DNA of 15,943 bases from JAAYAY01 sp964429355 (lineage in GTDB: Bacteria > Planctomycetota > Planctomycetia > Pirellulales > Thermoguttaceae): positions 1-15,943 of the forward strand of contig CAYSCH010000222.1 in NCBI GenBank assembly GCA_964429355.1, in the 5' to 3' direction. The position numbers and the translations under genes are program-made. A model generated the notes under the pieces. That model searched no databases, was not told the DNA's origin, and was given only the letters and a program-made list of their open reading frames with translations. Of the stretch, positions 6,971 through 15,300 are shown piece after piece. Within the stretch, counting starts at the first letter, position 1; each line of letters starts with the position of its first letter.

Positions 6971-8572
6971 TCAGGCTGCTCGAGAGTGATTAACGTCTTT
7001 TTCTTCCAGAACCAGGGGAAACCGTACTCGGAAGGTCGCTCCCCGGCCGGGACCATCGCTGTGGGCCTCGATCTCTCCGCCGTGATCCGAAACAATTCGG
7101 TGGGTGATCGAGAGGCCCAGGCCGGTTCCCTGCCCAACTGTACGGCGGGTAAAGAACGGCTCGAAGACATGTTCGAGCACGTCCTCGGTCATTCCGTATC
7201 CGTTGTCGACGAACGCGAGCTCCGCAAAGCCATCCCGGCGGGCCAAGTCGATCCGGACGACCCCCGTTTCGTCTTCCACGCAGTCCAGTGCGTTGGTGAG
7301 GAGGTTGAGCACAACCTGCTTGATTTCCTGGGAGTTGACCGAAGCGAGGATCCCGTCGACCGACCGGAACTCGATCTTCTTGTGTTGGTACTTGCCGATG
7401 TGGCGGACCATGTCGATCACGCCGCCGACCACGTCGCTCAGGGCTGTGGTCTGCCGTTTGGCGGGCCCCACACGGGAGAAGTCGAGGAGTTTCTCAGTGA
7501 TCTCCTTGCAGCGGAAGGCCTCCGTCTGGATCATCTGAAGGTATTTCCGCGTGAGCGGATCAGGTTCGTGGCCCTCGAGCTGATCCTCGAGGAGGCGGCT
7601 CTCGAGCGACTCGGCGCACATCGCGATCGAGGCGAGCGGATTGTTGATTTCGTGGGCCACGCCTGCCGCCAGGAACCCAACGCCCGCCAGACGCTCGCTG
7701 CGAACCACCTGGCGGGTGCGTTCGCGCACCTGTCGATCCAGGTCGTCACGAATGTCCTGGAACCGCTGGGTCATGTCGTTCAAGGCCTCGGCCAGTTCCG
7801 ACATCTCGTCTTCGCTCCAAAGGTGAATGCGATAGTCGAAATCCCCGCCGGCAACGCATCGCGAACCTTCGATGAGTACCCGCAGCGGCCTGAAGATCCA
7901 GCGATAGAAAAGATTGACCACGAGGGCAAAGATGGTGGCGGCCAGAACGGCGGCAATCCATGTGCCCACGATCATCGTGCGGTACTGGCTGCGTTCGGAA
8001 TCGGCGAAACCGGTGAAGCGGTCAAAAAGATAGGTGGGCAGTTCATCCGCCAGCCGCTGCAGTTCGGCGAGCTTCTCGTTGAGCAGATCGATCTGGACGC
8101 CATCGAGAGCCCAGTCTCCGTCTCCCCGGGCGATGACGACTTGTTCGAGGGCCTGGTCGATCTTGCGGACCGTTTCCAGCTCCCGGTGGTTGTCGCCCAT
8201 CTCGGAATCGGCGCCCAGATGCGTCTCCAGCTTCTCGCGATACTCGGCCAGGGTGGTCTCCACATCCTCCAGTCCCCTCCCGAACTGCTCGCGGACAAAA
8301 AAAGTACCCAACGGATCCGCCTGCATGTCCGGCTGCGGAAACCTGCTTGCCCTTCGGCCTCGCAATTCGCCGAGAATGATACGAAGACTGGCGACGTGAC
8401 CGCTGAGCTTGTTTGCCAGCGGCAGTTCCTCCGATCGCCAGCTAAGTCCTTTGACAATGCTCCGATAGCGATGCGTGCTCAAGAGGCCGCTCCCGCCCAG
8501 AATCAGCACGCAGAGAAGGAGGAGTCCGAGACTCACCAGGAACTTGACGCGGATGGGCCATTTCGACAGCAA
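6971..8572 (-). CDS. Membrane sensor histidine kinase
   Basis: A 533-residue kinase, partner of the downstream response regulator. Layout: membrane helix 1 at about 9-30, a mostly helical extracytoplasmic sensor of about 170 residues (31-199), membrane helix 2 at about 200-222, a HAMP linker to about 276 and a short coiled coil. Next come the HisKA domain with phospho-accepting H307 in AAGVAHEINNPL and a HATPase_c domain with N-box N423/N427, G1 box DNGYG (456-460), F box EPFF and G2 box GQGTGLGLS. The HEINNP form of the H box is typical of kinases paired with NtrC-type regulators. The start is TTG, supported by an excellent ribosome-binding site. It has two membrane spans, so it is not a soluble NtrB. 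The sensor domain shows no motif I can name; the signal is unknown. Confidence 0.94.
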   Translation of the reverse strand: MLSKWPIRVKFLVSLGLLLLCVLILGGSGLLSTHRYRSIVKGLSWRSEELPLANKLSGHVASLRIILGELRGRRASRFPQPDMQADPLGTFFVREQFGRGLEDVETTLAEYREKLETHLGADSEMGDNHRELETVRKIDQALEQVVIARGDGDWALDGVQIDLLNEKLAELQRLADELPTYLFDRFTGFADSERSQYRTMIVGTWIAAVLAATIFALVVNLFYRWIFRPLRVLIEGSRCVAGGDFDYRIHLWSEDEMSELAEALNDMTQRFQDIRDDLDRQVRERTRQVVRSERLAGVGFLAAGVAHEINNPLASIAMCAESLESRLLEDQLEGHEPDPLTRKYLQMIQTEAFRCKEITEKLLDFSRVGPAKRQTTALSDVVGGVIDMVRHIGKYQHKKIEFRSVDGILASVNSQEIKQVVLNLLTNALDCVEDETGVVRIDLARRDGFAELAFVDNGYGMTEDVLEHVFEPFFTRRTVGQGTGLGLSITHRIVSDHGGEIEAHSDGPGRGATFRVRFPLVLEEKDVNHSRAA

Positions 8573-8577
8573 GGGCG

Positions 8578-8585
8578 ACCTCCTT
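8578..8585 (-). promoter_or_regulatory. Full-consensus ribosome-binding site fixing a TTG start
   Basis: On the minus strand AAGGAGGT lies five bases before the TTG at 8572-8570. It is the best Shine-Dalgarno match I saw in the window. It decides the start of the histidine kinase, which has no in-frame ATG nearby; starting here also preserves the full first membrane helix. Confidence 0.8.
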
Positions 8586-8624
8586 GTCGCTCACTCGTTG
8601 TGACGTGCGGATAAAGCAGCGGTG

Positions 8625-8653
8625 AGTCTAGCATCACCTCCCTTGCCCGACAA
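8625..8653 (-). promoter_or_regulatory. Sigma-70-like promoter for the two-component operon
   Basis: The minus strand has TTGTCG (8653-8648), a 17-base spacer and TAGACT (8630-8625). Each hexamer matches consensus at four of six positions with ideal spacing. The predicted start near 8618 gives a leader of about 45 bases to the kinase TTG. The position is sensible, but both hexamers are imperfect. Confidence 0.35.
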
Positions 8654-8679
8654 GAAAAGGAAGGCAGCTTGGGTAACAT

Positions 8680-8698
8680 GGACCGTCTAAATCGGCCC
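8680..8698 (-). terminator. Weak hairpin downstream of the aminotransferase
   Basis: On the minus strand GGGCCG (8698-8693) pairs with CGGTCC (8685-8680), including one G-U pair, around a seven-base loop. It begins 22 bases after the aminotransferase stop. There is no T-run directly after it, although a pyrimidine-rich stretch follows at about 8664-8653. It may separate the aminotransferase transcript from the kinase operon. Confidence 0.25.
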
Positions 8699-8720
8699 TC
8701 CTGACGCACATCGAGCTTGG

Positions 8721-9911
8721 TTATTTGACAAAAGCTTCTATACGATCGAAAGCCGCTTCGAGGTTCGCCAAACTCGTGGCAAATGATGCCCTGGCATAGC
8801 CTTCCGCGCCGAAGGCCGACCCCATGACCATGCCGACCTTCTGTTGCGAGAGGAGTTGCAGGCACCAGTCGGTCGAGGTGTTGATCTGGCGGTCGCCGTT
8901 ATCACTATAAAGGTGCTGGCTGATATTGATGAAGGCATAAAAGGCTCCCGCCATCTCCGCGCAGCTCAACCCCGGGATCTGGGCAATCCGGTCCTGAACG
9001 TAGTCGCGTCGCTTGGCAAACTCGGCGAGCATCTCGGTCACGCACTCTTGCGGGCCCCGTAAAGCGGCGAGCGACGCGTACTGGCTGACGCTACAGGGAC
9101 ATGAGGTTTCCTGGCTCTGGAGATCGTCCATGGCCTTGGCTACTTTGGCGGGCGCCATGGCCCAACCGATTCGCCACCCGGTCATGGCGTAGGTCTTGCT
9201 GACTCCGTTGACAATCACGCAACGTTCCTGGAGGCCGGGCCGAACCGTGGGGAAACTGGCGAATTTGTGGTTCCCATAGACAAGGCGTTCGTAGATTTCG
9301 TCCGTGACAACATTCAAGTCCCTCTCGAGAACCACGTCGGCCAGCGCTCCAAGATCCTCGGGCGAGTACATGCTGCCGGTCGGATTGGAGGGACTGCAGA
9401 GCAGCAGGACCTTGGTTTTGTCGGTGATCGCCGCTCGAAGCGCCTCCGGTGTCAGCCGGAAATTGTCTTCCTGTCTGGTCTGAACGATCACGGGAACCGC
9501 GCCGGTCAATTTGACGAGCTCGGCGTAACTAACCCAGTAGGGGGCTGGAATAACGACTTCGTCCCCTGGATCGAGCAGCACCGTGAAAACGTTGTGGAGG
9601 GCGTGCTTGGCGCCGTTTGATACTACCACCTGGTTGGGTGAGTAAGACAACCCGTGGGTCCCTTGGTAGGCCTCGACGATCGCTTTCTTGAGTTCGGGAA
9701 GACCGCCGGCCTGGGTATAGTGGGTGTGGCCGGCCTCCATGGCCTCTAGTGCGGCTTGGCGGATGTGCAAAGGCGTATCGAAATCAGGCTCGCCGAGACT
9801 CAAGTCGTAGACCGTCTGGCCCTGGGCCTTCAACTCCTTGGCTTTCGTTGCCATGGCGATGGTGGCAGAGGGCTCCAATGCTTGAACAATGCGTGAAATG
9901 CTCAAGGACAT
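8721..9911 (-). CDS. Class I/II pyridoxal-phosphate aminotransferase, aspartate aminotransferase-like
   Basis: A 396-residue fold-type I aminotransferase, the usual length for the AspC/AspB (Ib) subgroup. Visible motifs: LSLGEPDFDTP (37-47), SNGAKHAL (98-105) for cofactor phosphate, SNPTG (175-179) with the substrate/cofactor asparagine N176, D204 in TDEIYERL pairing with the pyridine nitrogen, the Schiff-base lysine K239 in GVSKTYAMTGWRIG, and carboxylate-binding R374 in GYARASFA. It probably moves amino groups between aspartate or a related amino acid and 2-oxoglutarate; exact substrate is not decidable, and aromatic or prephenate aminotransferases share this fold. The ATG start has GGAG nine bases upstream. 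It is transcribed alone, divergently from the small membrane protein gene. It precedes the kinase operon on the same strand, but the 148-base gap with its own promoter argues against co-transcription. Confidence 0.92.
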   Translation of the reverse strand: MSLSISRIVQALEPSATIAMATKAKELKAQGQTVYDLSLGEPDFDTPLHIRQAALEAMEAGHTHYTQAGGLPELKKAIVEAYQGTHGLSYSPNQVVVSNGAKHALHNVFTVLLDPGDEVVIPAPYWVSYAELVKLTGAVPVIVQTRQEDNFRLTPEALRAAITDKTKVLLLCSPSNPTGSMYSPEDLGALADVVLERDLNVVTDEIYERLVYGNHKFASFPTVRPGLQERCVIVNGVSKTYAMTGWRIGWAMAPAKVAKAMDDLQSQETSCPCSVSQYASLAALRGPQECVTEMLAEFAKRRDYVQDRIAQIPGLSCAEMAGAFYAFINISQHLYSDNGDRQINTSTDWCLQLLSQQKVGMVMGSAFGAEGYARASFATSLANLEAAFDRIEAFVK

Positions 9912-10054
9912 AACAACGGGCTCCGTACGTCATATCACTCCAGGGAAGGGAAAGCAGCCAACCCCAAACGAGGGCAGCCCCGCCTCCGTCAGCACTTCGA
10001 GACGACCGGAAACGATTCCGATGCAAGCTTGACGGGATGGTTGCAGACTGGACA

Positions 10055-10083
10055 ATCATAGTGTGTTTGAGGTCGTCTTCCAA
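10055..10083 (-). promoter_or_regulatory. Sigma-70-like promoter for the aminotransferase
   Basis: The minus strand has TTGGAA (10083-10078), exactly 17 bases, then TATGAT (10060-10055), matching consensus at four and five of six positions. Transcription would start near 10048 and give a leader of about 136 bases before the aminotransferase ATG. Confidence 0.45.
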
Positions 10084-10140
10084 GTGGGTCGGACGTGTTC
10101 TACCCTTGTTTCCGTGTCCGACACCGTGACTCCTACGCGG

Positions 10141-10176
10141 GGCACACATTCAGGTGTGCCTGCGGGTTTGAGCCGC
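10141..10176. repeat. Two adjacent hairpins in the divergent spacer
   Basis: GGCACAC (10141-10147) and GTGTGCC (10154-10160) are perfect complements around a six-base loop. Directly after lies a second small hairpin, GCGG (10162-10165) with CCGC (10173-10176). They sit between the two outward-facing promoters, so they are more likely protein-binding or DNA-structural sites than RNA elements of either gene. Confidence 0.4.
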
Positions 10177-10189
10177 ACCGACGCTTGAA

Positions 10190-10262
10190 CTTGACGCAGC
10201 GCCTCTTCGACATGCTGCGCACGAGCCTGCATCTCCTTTGGAATCAAGGACTTGACGCAACG
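10190..10262 (+). repeat. Two direct copies of a 12-base word
   Basis: CTTGACGCAGCG at 10190-10201 recurs as CTTGACGCAACG at 10251-10262, with one mismatch and 61 bases between starts. Both lie between the divergent promoters, a plausible place for a regulator to bind. No regulator is assigned. Confidence 0.35.
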
Positions 10263-10330
10263 AATCAAGCCCCCAAGGCAGCTTCCATGGATTGCCGGCG
10301 GGAAATGGTCTCGGAGGGACTTGGGGGACG

Positions 10331-10339
10331 TGGTATGAT
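10331..10339 (+). promoter_or_regulatory. Extended -10 promoter for the small membrane protein
   Basis: TGGTATGAT has the TGn extension directly before a -10 hexamer that matches consensus at five of six positions. No good -35 is present, as is common for extended -10 promoters. The start would fall at about 10346, 50 bases before the ATG, and the transcript may continue into miaB. Confidence 0.4.
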
Positions 10340-10345
10340 CTCTCA

Positions 10346-10365
10346 CCCCTGATTTTGGTCAGGGG
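10346..10365 (+). repeat. Hairpin at the predicted 5' end of the mRNA
   Basis: CCCCTGA (10346-10352) pairs with TCAGGGG (10359-10365) around a six-base loop. It starts almost exactly at the predicted transcription start, where a 5' stem can protect mRNA; as DNA it could also be an operator overlapping the promoter. There is no terminator T-run after it. Confidence 0.4.
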
Positions 10366-10395
10366 GCCTTGTCAAAAAGTACTGAGATCGGAACG

Positions 10396-10584
10396 ATGGA
10401 AACGTGGGATATCGCACTGCTGGTCGTTGCCGGGTATGTTGCGACCTATGGGCTGGCGAGCCTGATGACCCGGCGTCGCGACCAGTTGATTGAACAGTTC
10501 CGAGAGCAGATGGAGGAGAATGCGACGCAAACGAGAATCGCCGATGCAGAGTCGTCGGAGTCGGGGAAGCGACAGGCTGCTTGA
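10396..10584 (+). CDS. Small single-pass membrane protein, function unknown
   Basis: A 62-residue protein that I do not recognise as a named family. Residues 4-23 (WDIALLVVAGYVATYGLASL) form one membrane helix. A basic TRRRD follows, which should keep the C-terminus in the cytoplasm. Next is an amphipathic, charge-rich helix (about 25-40), then a polar tail. The ATG at 10396 is preferred over an in-frame TTG at 10369: the TTG sits right behind the leader hairpin with no ribosome-binding site, whereas a GGA lies a few bases before the ATG. It is preceded by an extended -10 promoter and followed 149 bases later by miaB on the same strand. The clean topology and upstream signals argue that it is a real gene. 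Confidence 0.65.
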   Translation: METWDIALLVVAGYVATYGLASLMTRRRDQLIEQFREQMEENATQTRIADAESSESGKRQAA

Positions 10585-10593
10585 TTGCGACCG

Positions 10594-10655
10594 GCGGATT
10601 CTTCGGGCGGGGTGTATCTCTTTCCCTTCGGCACGGACGCGGGTTTGAATCCGCG
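10594..10655 (+). repeat. Competing stems in the leader before miaB
   Basis: GAATCCGC (10647-10654) is the exact complement of GCGGATTC (10594-10601). Part of the same sequence, CCGCG (10651-10655), can instead pair with CGCGG (10638-10642) around an eight-base loop. The two folds exclude each other. No T-run follows, so any effect would be on translation or RNA stability rather than intrinsic termination. Confidence 0.3.
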
Positions 10656-10733
10656 GTTCTACCGGCCGAACTTGCGAAATAGAACACGGGGTGCACCAGC
10701 GACGAAGCGGTTTCTCCCCTGCAGTGAGCAATT

Positions 10734-12152
10734 ATGTCCAAGCGCTTCTACATTGAGACGGTAGGCTGTCAGATGAATGTTCTGGACAGCGAGCTGGTGG
10801 CCGCCAGTTTGCTGGCCGCCGGCTATGAGGCGGTCGACAATCGGCGCGACGCGGATGTCATCTTGTTCAACACGTGCAGCGTGCGGCAACACGCCGAGGA
10901 CAAGATTTACAGCGCGCTTGGACGGTTGAAAAACGTCAAGGATCGCCGCCCCGACAAGATCATTGGAGTGCTCGGCTGCATGGCCCAGAAGGATCAAGCC
11001 GGGATTTTCAAACGGGCCCCGCACGTGGACCTGGTCGTTGGACCAGGGCAGATCGGGCAACTCCCGATCCTGCTTTCCCAGGTAACGGCCAGCCGGACAC
11101 CCCTGCTCGAAATCAGCCTGGGACGTAGAGGGCGGCCCCGAATCGAGGTCGAAGACAGTTTCGAGCAGTACGATCCCATACGGAGTGCCGCGGCCCGACA
11201 ATCGGTCTATCAGGCAATGGTCCGGGTCATGTTTGGCTGCGACAAGTTCTGTACTTACTGCATCGTGCCGAGCGTACGCGGTCCGGAGCAGAGCCGGCCG
11301 TCGAGCGAAATCGAAGCCGAAGTTGCGCAGTTGGCCGATCAGGGCTGCCTGGAGGTCACGCTCCTGGGACAGACCGTCAATAGCTACGAGTATTCCGAAA
11401 ACGGCAGTCGCGTGCGTCTGGCCGACTTACTGGAGCGACTCCAGCGGATCGAGGGAATTCGGCGGATCAAGTTCGTCACGAATTACCCGCGGGAGATGGA
11501 CGATACCCTGCTCGAGGCGGTCCGCGACCTGGACAAGGTCTCGCCGTACCTGCACGTACCGGCCCAGAGCGGCTCGAATACCGTGCTCAAGCGGATGAAG
11601 CGGGGCTACACGGTGGAGGAGTACCGTGAAATGCTCCAGCGGATCAGGGAGATTGTTCCCGGAGCGACCGTGACGAGCGACTTCATCGTGGGCTTCTGCG
11701 GAGAATCGGAAGAAGATTTCCAGCAGACGGTCGACCTGGTTCGATTCGGGCGTTTCAAGAACAGCTTCATCTTCAAGTACAGCCCGCGGGCTGGCACGAA
11801 GGCCGATGAACTCTATGCCGACGATGTTCCGGACGAGGTAAAACGCCGGCGAAACAACGTACTGCTGACCATTCAGAACGCAATCAGCCAGGAGGAAAAC
11901 GATCCGCTGGTGGGGCAGACGGTGGATATCCTGGTGGAAGGGCCCAGCAAAGCAGCTCTGAAGGGTACAAGCCATGACGTAACCGTTCAGCTCACCGGAC
12001 GGACCGTGTGCGATCGGATCGTGGTCTTCGACGGGCCGAGCAGTCTGACCGGCCAGATCCTGCCGATCACAATCGCCACGGCGAACTCGTTCACGCTCTT
12101 TGGCCAATTGGCCGAGCAGATCCGTCCGGATTCGGATCCTGCCTCACAATGA
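10734..12152 (+). CDS. miaB: tRNA-2-methylthio-N6-dimethylallyladenosine synthase MiaB
   Basis: A 472-residue radical-SAM methylthiotransferase that adds a methylthio group to isopentenyl-adenosine 37 of tRNAs reading codons that begin with U. The N-terminal UPF0004 domain has the three cysteines for the auxiliary iron-sulphur cluster (C12, C48, C82). The radical-SAM motif CDKFCTYC supplies C169, C173 and C176. The C-terminal part from about 393 to 457 is a TRAM RNA-binding domain. Length and order match MiaB; the related RimO and MtaB families differ around the CxxxCxxC motif, where VPSVRGPEQSRP is MiaB-like. The ATG start gives the standard ETVGCQMN N-terminus, but the ribosome-binding site is weak (GTGAG). 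It lies downstream of the small membrane protein and 211 bases before glnE on the same strand. Confidence 0.93.
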   Translation: MSKRFYIETVGCQMNVLDSELVAASLLAAGYEAVDNRRDADVILFNTCSVRQHAEDKIYSALGRLKNVKDRRPDKIIGVLGCMAQKDQAGIFKRAPHVDLVVGPGQIGQLPILLSQVTASRTPLLEISLGRRGRPRIEVEDSFEQYDPIRSAAARQSVYQAMVRVMFGCDKFCTYCIVPSVRGPEQSRPSSEIEAEVAQLADQGCLEVTLLGQTVNSYEYSENGSRVRLADLLERLQRIEGIRRIKFVTNYPREMDDTLLEAVRDLDKVSPYLHVPAQSGSNTVLKRMKRGYTVEEYREMLQRIREIVPGATVTSDFIVGFCGESEEDFQQTVDLVRFGRFKNSFIFKYSPRAGTKADELYADDVPDEVKRRRNNVLLTIQNAISQEENDPLVGQTVDILVEGPSKAALKGTSHDVTVQLTGRTVCDRIVVFDGPSSLTGQILPITIATANSFTLFGQLAEQIRPDSDPASQ

Positions 12153-12183
12153 AGCTGCTTTTGTCGACCCGCTGACAGTTGAG

Positions 12184-12215
12184 TTGACACAAGCCTGTGA
12201 GGGCTGCAGGATAGT
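12184..12215 (+). promoter_or_regulatory. Candidate promoter between miaB and glnE
   Basis: A perfect TTGACA lies at 12184-12189, but the best -10-like hexamer, GATAGT (12210-12215), is 20 bases away and matches only four positions. The 211-base gap makes an own promoter for glnE likely; this particular one is weak because of the spacing. Confidence 0.22.
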
Positions 12216-12363
12216 GTTGGACGCGAAGCATAGGACGACCGGCCTGCGTGGAGCCCCCCTCTTGGAGGAAGGACCGCGGATCGAGTATCTTGGCGGCAGC
12301 CAACGAATTTGAGTGTCCTTGTCTCGCTCCCCGTGTCTGCCTCGCGCTGCGATCAGGATACCT

Positions 12364-15300
12364 ATGGAACTCGACCGTCTACGAAGCTACCTCGACAGTT
12401 TCAAGCAGGCTGAGCCGTGGTTGCGTGATCTGAAACTGGTCAATCGCAAGCGGGGGCACGGGAATCTGGTGCGGATGGCGACCGGCGGATTTACGCTCGA
12501 CCTGCTGGCTGCAATGTGCGAGCAGTTGCAGGCGCGTCTTCCACGGTGTGCCGATCCGGACATGGCGTTGAACAACCTCGACCGGTTCGTGAGCGAGGCC
12601 CGTAATCCCTTGTCGCTGGGGGCGTTGTTTGAGCGGGACCCCGAGTCGCTCGCCACCCTGCTTCAGATCATTTCCACGAGCCAGCATTTGGCCGATTATC
12701 TGGCCACGGACCCGGAAGCCTACGATCTTGTCCGTCTCACCGAAGGGGAGCCCGTCTCGCGAGAACGGCTCGTCGACGATGTCGTGAGCGAGGTAGAAGC
12801 CCTTGAACACGAGCCGTCCGTCCTTCGTGCTCTGCGACGGTTCAAACGGCGGGAAACGCTGCGCATCGCCTACGGCGACATCATCCGCGAGCAACCGCTG
12901 CGTACGGTTGCGACGCAGATTTCCTACCTGGCAGACGCGATTCTCGAGGCGACCTTGCGAACTGCCTCGCGAAAGGCCACAGAGCGATGGGGCGTCCCGC
13001 AGGATGAGAAGGGGGAACCGGCGGGATTCGTCGTCCTGGCCTTGGGGAAGCTCGGCGGGACGGAACTGAATTATTCGAGCGACATCGACCTGATGTTCCT
13101 CTACAGCACCGACGGAAAGACCGCCAGCAAGCGAAGTGTGACCAATCGCGAATACTTCGAACAATTGGCGCGCCAGTTCGTTCGCATGCTGACGGACGCA
13201 TCGCAGCTCGGAGCAGCCTACCGCGTGGACTTGCGTCTGCGTCCGGAAGGTGAACACGGGCCCGTGTGCATGAGCGTGGAGAACGCCCTGCGGTATTACG
13301 ATCTCCGCGGACGTACCTGGGAACGCCAGGCCTTCATCAAGGCCAGGGCGGTCGCTGGAGATCTGGCCCTGGGCAACGAGTTCCTCGACCAGATGCAGCC
13401 CTGGATCTACCGCCGTTACCTGAGCACGGCCGATATCAACGGCATCCGGGCCTTGAAGCGGCGCATCGAACGGCGCGCGCAGTGCGAGGGGGCGGGCGCT
13501 CGCGACGTGAAGTGCGGCAATGGCGGGATCCGCGATATCGAGTTCGTCATCCAGTTCCTGCAACTACTCAATGGCGCCGATACGCCCGAGATCCGGACAG
13601 GCAACACCCTGGAGGCCATCACCCGTTTGACCGAGGTAGGTTGCCTGACTGACCAGGAAGGTTCTTTGCTGGCGGAGAACTACGGATTCCTGCGCAAGAT
13701 CGAGCACCGTTTGCAGATCATGTTCGATCTGCAGACGCACATCGCCCCGGACGATCCCCCGGAGACCCGCAAGTTGGCCCTGCGGATGGGCTACATGGAT
13801 TCGGAAGCCCAGTCGGCCTTGGACGCGTTTGAGGCGGACTATGAAGACTGCACGGAAGTGAACCGCCGGATTCTCGATCACCTGCTCCACGATGCATTCA
13901 GCGACGACGCGGAAACGGCTGCCGAGGTTGACCTCGTGCTGGACCCGGCACCGCCGACGGAGCGGATCACCGACGTGCTGGGCAAGTATCCGTTCCGCGA
14001 CGTCAGCCAGGCTTATCGCAACCTGATGGCCCTCGGGGAAGAGAAGATTCGCTTTCTGTCGACTAGGCGTTGCCGGCACTTTCTGGCGTCGATTGCCCCC
14101 GAACTACTCGCCGCTATCGCCACGACCCCCGATCCGGACTCCACGCTGGTCAATCTCGACAAGGTGGGCGACTCGTTGGGCGGTAAAGGGGTGTTGTGGG
14201 AGCTTTTCAGCTTCAATCCCCCTTCCCTCCGGCTGTACGTGCGCCTTTGCGCCTATGCCCCGTACCTGTGCGGGATTCTTACGAGCAATCCGGGAATGAT
14301 CGACGGATTGATGGACAGCCTGGTTCTGGACCGGCTGCCGTCGATGGAATACCTGCGTGAGACCGTTTCACAACTCGGGTATCGAGCCGAGGATCTCGAT
14401 CCAGTTCTCCACAGTTTCAAGAACGACCAGCAACTTCGTGTGGGAGTGCGCGACGTGCTGGGGAAGGAAGACGTTTCGGCGATCACGGGCACTCTTTCCG
14501 ACATCGCGGAAGCGTGTCTGGAACAGATCACGGCCCGAGAATACGAGAAGCTCGAGGCAAAGTTTGGACAACCGACGATCCAGTCCGGTCCGCGAGCAGG
14601 CGAGACGTGTGAAATGGCGATTCTGGCCCTGGGCAAATTCGGCGGCCGGGAGATGAACTACCACAGCGACCTGGACATCGTGTTCCTTTATGAAGCCGAG
14701 GGGCACACCAGGCACGGAGAATTCGGCAACCGCAGAGAGACCACTTCGAATCAGCATTTCTTCGGGGAGTTGGGCCAACGGATCATCAAGACGACAAGCC
14801 GATTGAGCGCTTACGGGCGTCTCTATGAAGTCGACGCACGGCTTCGTCCCACAGGCCGCAGCGGGATGCTGGCGACTTCTCTGGCGGAATTCTCCCGGTA
14901 CTTCGCCGAGGGCGACGGGCAATTGTGGGAACGCCAGTCGCTGTGCAAGGCCCGTGTCGTCTGCACTTCGGGCGATATGGCCTTGAAGACGTCGGAGACG
15001 GTTGCCGCGGCAGCCTTCGAGCACGCTTGGTCGGCGGCAGACGCGGAGGCAATTCGGCAGATGCGACGCCGGCTGCAGGAGACGGCCACTGGGGCAAACC
15101 TGAAACGCGGCGCGGGGGGCATCGTCGATATCGAGTTCCTCGTGCAGATGCTGCAGCTCAAGCACGGCAACCAGGTAGACTCGATTCGAACGCCCACTAC
15201 CCTCAAGGGAATCGATGCCCTTCGCCGCGCGGGCTTGCTGGCCGAGGAGGATGCGCAGTTCCTGGCCGACAGCTACCGTTTTCTGCGGATTCTCGAAAGC

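Noticed and set aside
5538..8572. Reading the two-component pair as NtrB/NtrC because GlnE and P-II are in the window
   Set aside because: The kinase has two membrane helices and a large external sensor, unlike soluble NtrB, and it lies almost 4 kb from glnE on the other strand; the domain order is shared by many NtrC-family systems.
6956..8614. Open frame of 552 residues on the plus strand opposite the histidine kinase
   Set aside because: Antisense shadow of a gene with full HisKA and HATPase motifs; no recognisable domain of its own.
10056..10346. Minus-strand open frame of 96 residues between the divergent genes
   Set aside because: It would start with GTG inside the opposing promoter, has no ribosome-binding site and covers the predicted aminotransferase promoter.
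10095..10352. Plus-strand open frame of 85 residues with a CAC-rich, zinc-finger-like look
   Set aside because: No proper CxxC pair, no ribosome-binding site, and it runs through the hairpins and the extended -10 promoter.
10637..10656. tRNA-like T-arm (GGTTTGAATCC) before miaB
   Set aside because: The flanking bases pair with an eight-base rather than seven-base loop, and no acceptor stem, D-arm or anticodon arm could be built around it.
12313..12363. GTG start for GlnE 17 codons upstream of the chosen ATG
   Set aside because: The ATG at 12364 has AGGA at proper distance, and the extra residues do not resemble a GlnE N-terminus.
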